A stretch of DNA of 64,000 nucleotides, taken from the NCBI RefSeq assembly GCF_016097415.1, contig NZ_JAEHGE010000001.1:1098914-1162913 (forward strand), read 5' to 3'. The stretch comes from a sulfur-oxidizing endosymbiont of Gigantopelta aegis (GTDB lineage Bacteria > Pseudomonadota > Gammaproteobacteria > GRL18). Under the pieces are notes generated by a model that did not search any database, was not told the origin of the DNA, and saw only the letters and a list, made by a program, of their open reading frames with translations. Shown here piece after piece: positions 56,331 through 64,000 of this stretch. Position 1 is the first letter of the stretch. Every line of letters starts with the position of its first letter. The position numbers were made by a program, and so were the translations under genes.

Positions 56331-59267
56331 TTAAAATAACCAATTTAAAGAGGCAAAGGCCGATTTTCGTTTTTCTTTATCGCCATCGTAATAATTTCGA
56401 CTGACTTTGAGCCCGTAGCTGAAGCTGAGTGTTTTATTCAAAATCCATTCATGTTGATATAGAAAGCTTGTTGTTGTTTCTGTATTAAACGTTTCTTGTT
56501 CGTATTTACCCAGGTCTAATTCAAGGATTTGTTTAAATTGTTTGTCGCTCATTTTATAACTCAGCCATTCATTTCTGATGTTGATGCCATAAGACTTATC
56601 ACTTTTTGGGGCAAAGTAAGGGCCTCCGGGCTGACTATTTTTTGATTGAAAATAATTAGGCGTAATTTGCATTTTATAATTAGGCTGGTTAATGAGCCGA
56701 TGAGAAAATGACAATGACCAGCTATCACGTTGGTTACCATCAGAGTAATCCAAAATTTCAAAACCACTATTGATACTGCTGAGTTCATTAAAACGCCACT
56801 GACCGGAAAGACGATAATCAAGCCCATCAATATCATGAAAATAAGCCCGGACGGGGACATTGTTGCTAAAGGAATTATAGCCTATGGCAAGTTGTAAATA
56901 ATCATTAAACCATTGTTCACTATTGATAGAAATACCGGGATCACTACGACTGGTATAGGAGTCACTGAGTTCAATTTGGGTGGTATTGCGTTGTTGGCGA
57001 TATTCAACGCCGATACCCAGGCGCTCATATTGATCCTTGCCTTCAGTAAAATCAGATTGGCTGAAAAATTGATGTATGTAGGGACGATATTTATTATCAT
57101 ACAGGGCATCATAGAGATAAGATTCGATGCTCATATCTGAATTACCATAATTACTCTGGCTAGCTTGATTTTTTGAATCAGAATCACCAACATCGACCCA
57201 GCTTAAAAACTGGCGTTTATTGATTAAGTCCCAGTCTTTTTGTAATTTTTGGAGTGCATATTGATGATCCCCTTTATTACTCAGCTGTGCTAAGTTTTGT
57301 TCTGCTTTAGCGAATTGTTGTGTCTCGATTAAATTATAAGTGTGATTAATTTGTGCATATAAATAATCAGGCTCTATGGTGTGAGCAAGTTGTAATGCTC
57401 GTGCTGATGTTTCTGGCCAGCCACGCCAGCGATAAACTTGTGCTAAATTATCAATGAGCTCAAGATTGTTCGGGGCATTATTGCGCATGTTTTCAAAGCG
57501 TGTTTGAGAACCGTCCAGATCATCGGCATAAGCAAAAATATTGGCCTGTAGTATTTCTACTTGTAATTTCTCGTCATTATTTTTAGTGATGTCACCACTA
57601 TGATCTTTACGCCATATAGGGGTGTTTTCATTGCGTGTTTGGATGAGATGGATTGCTTCAGTGGTTTTGCCTTGATCCAGATAGGCATAGGCCAGTGAAC
57701 GCATTAGGGCTAAATTATCCTTTTGGCGTGACAACAAGTCTACATACATTTGCTCTGCGATTAAGGGTTGCTGTAAGGCAAGATAGGCATCCGCAACAGC
57801 ATTTAGGACATAATCAGGCAAGGCTTGTGAGTTGGCCTGTAATGCTTGGTATTGGTCAATAATCGCTTGCATTTGTTCGGTTTGTTTTAAAGCGATAATA
57901 TAATCATATTGGAGTCGTAATTGATTATAGTGATCATTTGACTCAGTTGAATTTGCTATTGCAGAGGCTAATAATTGAGTTACTTTTTCTTTGGCCTCAT
58001 CTGAAGACTCCTCTGCTGCGGGTTGATAAACGCTCCAACGCAGTTGTAAGGCATAGGTGTCAGTTGTTATTTTGTTCATTTCTTTCGCCGTGAGTACCGA
58101 GGGTGTTGCGGCCAATTTATCCAGAGCTAAAAAGGGAGCACCGGCATAGAATAAATTTAATACTAATTGCTTGTTGAGTTCGGCATAATCTTTGCTATCA
58201 GAGTGGGGTATTTTGTTCAGTTGCACTTGATAGAGATAAGCAGTTTTTTGATAATCTTTTTGACTATCAAAATAACGAATTAATAATTGTATTTGTTCAT
58301 TGTTAATTGCGCTGCTATGTTTCTCAGATAAAAACTGACCGGAAAGATAAAGTGGCATTAATATTTTTTTTGCCTGTTGATAGTTTTTTTGTTTGAGAAA
58401 AGTGCTCGCTTTTTTTAACTGTTGAGATAAGTGTGTTTGCTGCTGAACACTTTTTTTCTGCGGTATATTTTTTTGTTGTGGTGCTATTTTTTTTGCTTCT
58501 CGTTGTTTTACTTTAGAAATATTAGAGATGAAACTGTGGTTAAAACGTTGCTGATATTTTGTTAATAAGCTCTGTTCTAATGTATGATCATTGAGTTTTT
58601 TAGCACTGGCAATAAGAGCATCAAAGACAAATTCAGGTGCATGGTTAAAATCAATGGCTTTCCCTGCATCGAGAGCCTGCTGATAGTGTTGCTCCAAATA
58701 GAGCGTATTAATATAGTCAGCAAGATAGGCTTGGTTTTCAGGCTGCTCTTTGAGCAGTTGTTGTAAAATCACCAAGGCGGTTTGGTTCATCCCTGCCTGA
58801 CGGGTAAGAAAAACTAACTCAGATTTTGTTTTTCCTCGGATTGCTGCGGGTGTATCCTGTGGCACGATAGGGTATTTAGTGAAATAGACTGCTAGTAATT
58901 GTTGAATTGTAGCCTGTTGTTTCAATTTATCAGCAGCTATAATAAGTGAGCGTAAAACGTATTCAGGCGTTTCATTTAGTTTGAGCTTGGGAAAATAATC
59001 TAATGCTTGTTGATATTGTTTGTCCCAAATTAGGATGGTGATGTAATCATTGAGCGCACCGATATTATCAGGCTCTAATCTGAGTAGGCGTTGGAGGGTG
59101 ACTAAGGCACTTTGGTGATTCCCGGCTTTAGCTTCGGCAACAGCTCGATCACGGGCAAGCTGATATTGTTCCTGGGAGTAAAGACGCAGGGCAGAGGCAG
59201 ATTGTGAACAAAAAAGTAATACAATGCCTAAAATACCACTAGAAAATAATGTACTTCGAAATACCAC
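56331..59267 (-). CDS. pgaA: PgaA, outer-membrane PNAG porin with TPR domain
   Basis: 978 residues. Signal peptide (GILGIVLLFCSQSASA), then a long TPR superhelix (ALVTLQRLLRLEPDNIGAL, ALVILQQLLKEQPENQAYL, AYLDQGKTTEAIHL) and a C-terminal beta-barrel from about residue 700, ending ASLNWLF with the terminal aromatic residue of outer-membrane proteins. A lysine/glutamine-rich insert lies near 255-290. First gene of pgaABCD; the promoter region is shared with the divergent dikinase-like gene. Confidence 0.92.
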   Translation of the reverse strand: MVFRSTLFSSGILGIVLLFCSQSASALRLYSQEQYQLARDRAVAEAKAGNHQSALVTLQRLLRLEPDNIGALNDYITILIWDKQYQQALDYFPKLKLNETPEYVLRSLIIAADKLKQQATIQQLLAVYFTKYPIVPQDTPAAIRGKTKSELVFLTRQAGMNQTALVILQQLLKEQPENQAYLADYINTLYLEQHYQQALDAGKAIDFNHAPEFVFDALIASAKKLNDHTLEQSLLTKYQQRFNHSFISNISKVKQREAKKIAPQQKNIPQKKSVQQQTHLSQQLKKASTFLKQKNYQQAKKILMPLYLSGQFLSEKHSSAINNEQIQLLIRYFDSQKDYQKTAYLYQVQLNKIPHSDSKDYAELNKQLVLNLFYAGAPFLALDKLAATPSVLTAKEMNKITTDTYALQLRWSVYQPAAEESSDEAKEKVTQLLASAIANSTESNDHYNQLRLQYDYIIALKQTEQMQAIIDQYQALQANSQALPDYVLNAVADAYLALQQPLIAEQMYVDLLSRQKDNLALMRSLAYAYLDQGKTTEAIHLIQTRNENTPIWRKDHSGDITKNNDEKLQVEILQANIFAYADDLDGSQTRFENMRNNAPNNLELIDNLAQVYRWRGWPETSARALQLAHTIEPDYLYAQINHTYNLIETQQFAKAEQNLAQLSNKGDHQYALQKLQKDWDLINKRQFLSWVDVGDSDSKNQASQSNYGNSDMSIESYLYDALYDNKYRPYIHQFFSQSDFTEGKDQYERLGIGVEYRQQRNTTQIELSDSYTSRSDPGISINSEQWFNDYLQLAIGYNSFSNNVPVRAYFHDIDGLDYRLSGQWRFNELSSINSGFEILDYSDGNQRDSWSLSFSHRLINQPNYKMQITPNYFQSKNSQPGGPYFAPKSDKSYGINIRNEWLSYKMSDKQFKQILELDLGKYEQETFNTETTTSFLYQHEWILNKTLSFSYGLKVSRNYYDGDKEKRKSAFASLNWLF

Positions 59268-59399
59268 AAAGCCTTCCTATAAAATTCAGATTATAAAAAG
59301 TATAGCAGAGGCCTAGTATTTTTTATGTTGAATACATTGTGAATCAGGTGCTAAACTTATCTTTTAGTGTATTCGTTACTTTTTTCTAACCGCATTTTT

Positions 59400-59429
59400 C
59401 TATTTCTAACTATTTCTAACTATTTCTAA
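59400..59429 (+). repeat. Three perfect 10-bp tandem repeats in a divergent promoter region
   Basis: CTATTTCTAA occurs three times end to end, ending 17 bases before the ATG at 59447. A related TTTTCTAAC lies at about 59382. The 10-bp period places the repeats on one face of the helix. Confidence 0.8.
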
Positions 59430-59446
59430 ATAAAGACAGGTAATTT

Positions 59447-62176
59447 ATGAAACCATTTTTACTATTCCTTGCGTTTATTCTACCAACGATAGTTTTTGCC
59501 AGCAGTGAGCCCGTACACACCAATAATAAAGAATATTCCCAGTGGATAAGTGCAATGAAGTCCTCTGAACGGGGGCCCTTTGTCAATGTCAGGTGGTTTT
59601 GTCAGGATGGCAGTGTGTTACCGCCTAAGGCTTATGCTTGTAGAGATCATGGTGGTGGTTTCCAGCATGGAAATTATAGCCAACAGACTAAAACCTTAAG
59701 AAGCAAAGGCTATTATATTGCTAATTTTCTAGCGGGTATTGATGCTAAGGCATTCATTCAAAATGATACATTTATAGATCAGTACAATCAGATATTAATA
59801 GAAAAATTTCTAGGCCATCTTGATAATGGTTGGATTTTAAGAAAAGCACAGTTTTATCGTGGCGCCATTCAGGAAGAAGATGAGCGTGCAGGGGCAAGGA
59901 ATTTGCTCATGGAACTCAGTGGTCAGCCAGCATGGATCAGCCATCGCTACTTAGGGCTTCGTAGCGGCGTCAGGCTTTTACCCCATGGCAAAGATACCGC
60001 CTCTATGCAAAAAATGCGGCAATTAGCGGCATCATTGTCTGATAGTGATCGTGGTTTCAAAAAAATTCGGATAAAAATTCATGGTTCACCCGATGCCAGT
60101 GATGCGCAGATGGTGAGAGACTATGTGACAGAGAAACAACCTGAAGACAAGGCGCCTTACCTAGAGCTAGTCGATGAAATTGATGCTATTTATAAAGCCT
60201 CCCCTTTATCAGACACTTTAAGAGCCGATGCAAAAATTTATTCTGGTGCGCCCTGGTTACAAGATTTTTTGCGTAAAATGGCGGATGACTTAGAAAAAAA
60301 TGATTTAGAGAATAATAGCTCCACTATCAAACAGTATCAAATAACGGCCACTGCCCTGGCTGATATGCGTGAGTTCATGCCTAGAATAAAAAGCGCGAGT
60401 GCACGTTTACGTTTATTAGACTTAAGCTTGATCATTGAGGCGCATAATTTCAAATCCAGTACTGAACTACATAAAGTGCTGGATAAAATGACTAGAAGCG
60501 AACGCTTATCCTTATTAGAAAATATCGCTCAGGCAAGTTATGGTGCAGGCATCATCAACCAAAGAAGTTATGCGCAAATAAAACAGTCGATTGAATCACT
60601 GAATAAAGACAAAATTGCTTTAAAACAATATATCAATGAGCTTAATTATTTAGCCAGAGTGCCCGGCTGGGGAACCCAAGGCATGCGTTTTCAATTTTAT
60701 GCTTCGATGCAAAAACTGGGGGCAATTGAACCCTTGAGTTTTCACTTTATTCAAGATCAACTTCGTGGCAGCCCATTAATGTTTTTCTCTCAGGTGCTCA
60801 ATGATTTGAGTATTGATGTCAATCACCTCTCCGGCGTTAAACACAGTATCTTTGGTAAAAAAACCGGTATTGGTTTTCATGCGCTTAATCCGGGATTTGT
60901 GAGGGGGACATTACATACCGATATCCGTCTGGAAAACATTGCTGCTATTAAACCCGATGGCATTTATTTGCTGCCCGAAACAGTTTCCGACCTGCCACCC
61001 TTATCAGGAATTATTACGGCGGGTGAGGGCAATCCACTTTCTCATGTGCAGTTGCTGGCAAGAAATCTGGGTATTCCCAATGTGACTATTAGTGAAGATT
61101 TAATTGCGTCATTAGAACAGCACAATGGTGAGATTATCGTGATGGCGGTTTCACCTTTGGGTTTGGTTGAGATCATGTCTGATAGTCCTAAGTGGCGTGA
61201 GTACTTTAATAAGGATAGCAATAAGGACAATATTCGCATCCGTCCTGATTTGGAAAAGCTGGATGTTAAATTTCGTGAGTTTATCAATTTAAAAGAACTT
61301 AGAGCAAAAGACTCCGGTCGAATAGTAGGCCCTAAGGCGGCAAAACTAGGTGAACTTAAACATATTTATCCTGATAAAGTGGCCAATGGTCTGGCCATTC
61401 CCTTTGGCATTTTCCGTGCTTCGGTATTGGATAAACCCTATAAAAATACCTCAAAAACTGTCTATCAGTGGATGTTAGAGCAGTATGATATTATTCGTTC
61501 ATTAGAATCAAAGCCTGCACAACATGAACAGAAATCAGAAGCCTTCAGGGCTGAGCTTTATGATATTATCATGCACTCAAAAATGAGCGATGCACTGATA
61601 GCGTCGTTTAGAAAGGCCATGCAAGATGCGTTTGGAACCACTAACTTAGGCGTCTTTGTGCGTTCAGATACCAATGTTGAAGACTTGCCGGGTTTTACGG
61701 GGGCAGGTTTAAATCTGACCATGCCTAATGTGATTGGTTTTGATAATTTAATTAATGCCATTAATGATGTCTGGGCCTCGCCTTTTACCAAGCGTGCTTT
61801 TGCCTGGCGTCAATCACACATGGAAAAGCCGCAATATGTTTATCCTTCTATTTTATTATTGCGCTCGGTTGATAATGAAAAATCAGGTGTGATGGTGACT
61901 GAAGATATCACTACAGGGGCACGAGATATTATTTCTGTTGCGGTAAATGAGGGTGTTGGAGGTGCTGTGGATGGCCAATCAGCCGAGTCTTTACGCATTA
62001 ATATCAATGATGGCTCGGTGAAAGTGCTGGCAACAGCCACAGCGCCTCTGAGACGACAAGCTGCATCAACGGGTGGAGTAGTGGCATTGCCTGTCAGCGG
62101 CTCTGATACCATATTACAGCCTGATGAAATTAAACAATTAATTGCGTTTGCTAAAAAACTTGTAACTTCTCAATAA
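59447..62176 (+). CDS. Secreted PEP/pyruvate-dikinase-like protein with glucan-dikinase domain order, C-terminus cut by IS
   Basis: A signal peptide (KPFLLFLAFILPTIVFAS) indicates export. The phospho-histidine domain is central (GEGNPLSHVQLLARNLGIPN, His533), and the ATP-grasp domain comes after it (RIVGPKAAKLGELK at about residue 625, FVRSDTNVEDLPGFTGAGL near 740). This order is that of glucan water dikinases (GWD/PWD), not PEP synthase, which begins with the ATP domain. The first ~500 residues are mostly helical and unrecognised. Host sequence ends at 62161; the last residues and the stop come from the IS terminus, so the C-terminal end of the ATP domain is missing. A periplasmic ATP-dependent dikinase would be odd, so it may use another donor or be non-enzymatic. 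Confidence 0.75.
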   Translation: MKPFLLFLAFILPTIVFASSEPVHTNNKEYSQWISAMKSSERGPFVNVRWFCQDGSVLPPKAYACRDHGGGFQHGNYSQQTKTLRSKGYYIANFLAGIDAKAFIQNDTFIDQYNQILIEKFLGHLDNGWILRKAQFYRGAIQEEDERAGARNLLMELSGQPAWISHRYLGLRSGVRLLPHGKDTASMQKMRQLAASLSDSDRGFKKIRIKIHGSPDASDAQMVRDYVTEKQPEDKAPYLELVDEIDAIYKASPLSDTLRADAKIYSGAPWLQDFLRKMADDLEKNDLENNSSTIKQYQITATALADMREFMPRIKSASARLRLLDLSLIIEAHNFKSSTELHKVLDKMTRSERLSLLENIAQASYGAGIINQRSYAQIKQSIESLNKDKIALKQYINELNYLARVPGWGTQGMRFQFYASMQKLGAIEPLSFHFIQDQLRGSPLMFFSQVLNDLSIDVNHLSGVKHSIFGKKTGIGFHALNPGFVRGTLHTDIRLENIAAIKPDGIYLLPETVSDLPPLSGIITAGEGNPLSHVQLLARNLGIPNVTISEDLIASLEQHNGEIIVMAVSPLGLVEIMSDSPKWREYFNKDSNKDNIRIRPDLEKLDVKFREFINLKELRAKDSGRIVGPKAAKLGELKHIYPDKVANGLAIPFGIFRASVLDKPYKNTSKTVYQWMLEQYDIIRSLESKPAQHEQKSEAFRAELYDIIMHSKMSDALIASFRKAMQDAFGTTNLGVFVRSDTNVEDLPGFTGAGLNLTMPNVIGFDNLINAINDVWASPFTKRAFAWRQSHMEKPQYVYPSILLLRSVDNEKSGVMVTEDITTGARDIISVAVNEGVGGAVDGQSAESLRININDGSVKVLATATAPLRRQAASTGGVVALPVSGSDTILQPDEIKQLIAFAKKLVTSQ

Positions 62177-64000
62177 GTCTGTGCAAAACTTGAAATAAAA
62201 ACAAAAAAAGTCTTGACAGCATTTTAGAGGACAAAAATTGCATTTTCACTGCCCCATGTAATTTATCCCTATAAATGATCCTGTCGATCTGTCTCAGATC
62301 GAAATAGAATATTTTTGAATATTATCTTAACTGAGAGGGAGTTTGATCAACACAGGGCAAACTAAAGAGCCTTAAAAAGCCATGATACAATTGTTTTATT
62401 GAAAACAACCTGTATTGATTATAGTGAAAAAATTACCTCCAATTCCAGAGATACCTGAAGAAGAAAAGACACCGGTAGTCCGATTACTCCTTGCTTTCAT
62501 GGAGCAACAACAGGAAATCATTCAAAACCAACAGGTTGAAATCGATGCCCTTAAAACAGAAGTTGCTAAGCTTAAAAAGCTACCTCCAAAGCCTAAAATA
62601 AGAGCCAGTAAATTGCCAAAGGATGATGACAATGATAATCCGACAGGTCATTCAGGAAGCAAGAAAAACAACTCAGGAAATGGGACTAGTAAAAGTCGTA
62701 AACGAAAGAAGAAATTGGCTATTCATAAAACCACCGTTATCAAACCAGATAACCTGCCAGAACATTCACGTTTTTTAGGGTATCAGGATTATTTTGTTCA
62801 GGAGCTGCTGATTAAGCCTTTCAATACTCGTTATCGATTGGCTCGCTATAAAACACCCGATGGTGATACCTGTATAGGAAAATTGAGCTTTGATACACAT
62901 ATAGGACATTTTGGCCATACATTACAGAGTTATATCGTTTATCAATATTATCACCAGAGAGTGACTCAGCCATTGATAATACAACAATTAACAGAATTAG
63001 GTTTTGATATTTCAACGGGTCAGATCAATGAGATTTTAATCCATGACAAAGACCATTTTCATACTGAAAAAATACATTGCTAACTGCCGGTATCAACAAT
63101 AGTACTTATATCCATGTTGATGATACGGGTAGTCGTCATGATGGAAAGAATGGTTATTGTACTCACGTTGGCAATGAAACCTTTGCCTGGTTTTCAAGTA
63201 CTCGATATAAGAGCCGGATTAATTTTCTACAATTAGTTACGAGGTGCTGCTGTTGATTATACGCTCAACGATGCAGCACTTGATTATATGAGAGCAGAAA
63301 AATTACCTCACAAGCCATTGAGCGTTATTGAACAAAGTCATCAGACTTGCTTTGATAATGAAGAAGCCTGGAAATACTATCTGCAGAACAATAGTATCAT
63401 AACACAACGGCATGTTCGCATTGCCACAGAAGGCGCTTTACTGGGGGCATTAATTAACAGTGGCTTTCCAAGTGATTTGGTGATTGTGAGTGATGATGCA
63501 GGACAATTTGATATTTTGTTGCACGCATTATGTTGGATACATGCAGACAGAGTGTTTCAGCGGATACTACCACTCAATGAGCGACATGATAAAGAACTGA
63601 ACTGGGTACATACTCAGATTTGGGAACTATTTTATGATCTCAAACAATATAAACTTGAGCCAGATGATCCGTTGAAGTCAGCGATTGCTGAACATTTTGA
63701 TGAATTGTGCCGGACTAAAACAAGCTTTGAAACGTTGAATCAGGCACTGAAACGATTGGCAAGAAATAAAACAGAATTACTGCTGGTATTGGAACGGCCT
63801 GATATTCCTCTTCATAATAATTTGAGTGAAAATGATATTCGAGAATATGTTATTAAGCGTAAAATTAGTGGTAGTACACGCTCAAAGGATGGGCAACTTT
63901 GCAGAGATACCTTTGTCAGTTTAAAGAAAACTTGTTTGAAACAAGGAATTTCATTCTGGGATTTTATTAATGACCGGATCAGCAAGAGAAATTTGATCCC
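62162..64000 (+). mobile_element. IS66-type element (ISBst12-like), right copy, running off the window
   Basis: Starts with GTAACTTCTCAATAAG at 62162, the inverse of the left copy ending at 1579. The leader 62162-62414 has no gene but a 7-bp stem with 3-base loop (CGATCTG-TCT-CAGATCG, 62285-62301). The transposase is on the plus strand, facing outward from the window, as in the left copy. Confidence 0.85.
62415..64000 (+). pseudogene. IS66-family transposase, frameshifted, right copy
   Basis: The first frame (222 residues) runs to 63083: coiled coil, a basic S/K/G-rich linker, then FDTHIGHFGHTLQSYIVYQYYHQRVTQ. The catalytic part continues in a shifted frame (STYIHVDDTGSRHDGKNGYC), breaks again near 63237 (CAATTAGTTACG against CAATTGTTACG in the left copy) and is then open to the window end (VSDDAGQFD, LERPDIPLHNNLSEND). 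The break at 63083 is shared by both copies; the one at 63237 is not. Confidence 0.8.

Noticed and set aside
59447-62176. Ordinary PEP synthase (PpsA)
   Set aside because: A signal peptide is present and the ATP-binding domain follows the phospho-histidine domain instead of preceding it.
62415-63240. Programmed frameshift to join the parts of the ISBst12-like transposase
   Set aside because: The break at 63083 is shared by both copies, but no slippery heptamer is evident and other breaks differ between copies; decay or sequence error is simpler.
1-64000. rRNA, tRNA and CRISPR arrays
   Set aside because: I looked for conserved rRNA stretches, tRNA T-arm patterns and short spaced repeats by eye and saw none; a covariance scan would be needed to be certain about tRNAs.

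Overview
The window looks like the chromosome of a sulfur-oxidising gammaproteobacterium with an AT-rich genome. The main evidence is a complete reverse-type dissimilatory sulfite reductase operon in the order dsrABEFHCMKLJOP. Next to it lies a divergent accessory cluster with dsrR, dsrN, a DsrC paralogue without cysteines, and a Cas6/Cmx6-like gene. The species cannot be named from the sequence. The heavy insertion-sequence load and many broken genes would suit a symbiont or a recently bottlenecked lineage, but that is inference.

Layout. 1-1579: an IS66-type element (single-transposase ISBst12-like form), cut by the window edge. 1580-15552: a giant Ca-binding repeat protein that has lost its N-terminus, followed by a tightly packed set (DUF3467 protein, GAF-HlyD adaptor, M50 protease-HlyD fusion, SecA-like ATPase, second HlyD adaptor) that looks like a dedicated export machine. 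The last adaptor is split by an IS3-family element. 15607-25186: decayed or frameshifted genes (TonB receptor of the OprC/NosA type, DUF3365 haem protein, hybrid histidine kinase). The kinase carries both an IS3 copy and a 2.38-kb IS66 element, each with a perfect target duplication. 25402-31715 (minus strand): NarL/NarX-like two-component pair, dsrR, dsrN, two small unknown genes, the cysteine-less DsrC paralogue and the Cas6/Cmx6-like gene. 32349-43671 (plus strand): the dsr operon, every frame intact, with strong stem-loops around dsrC and a terminator after dsrP. 43764-49977: four IS3 copies nested inside one another, including a composite transposon. 49995-52621: a damaged PKHD-type hydroxylase and an N-truncated GGDEF-EAL protein on either side of an IS3 remnant. 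52627-59267: pgaDCBA (poly-N-acetylglucosamine), with pgaC broken by a 7-bp tandem duplication. 59447-62161: a secreted dikinase-like protein with the domain order of glucan water dikinases, cut by a second ISBst12-like element (62162-64000) inverted relative to the first.

How the genes work together. DsrAB oxidises stored sulfur to sulfite. DsrEFH and DsrC pass sulfur as persulfide to DsrAB, DsrMKJOP links DsrC to the quinone pool and periplasm, DsrL handles electrons to NAD(P), and DsrN amidates sirohaem. The repeat protein with its export genes, the pga operon and the GGDEF-EAL protein together suggest a surface-attached life style.

Caution on frames. Otherwise near-identical IS3 copies inside this window differ mainly in homopolymer length. 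Nearly every broken host gene is also restored by adding one base to an A/T run. Many of the frameshifts may therefore be consensus errors rather than real decay.
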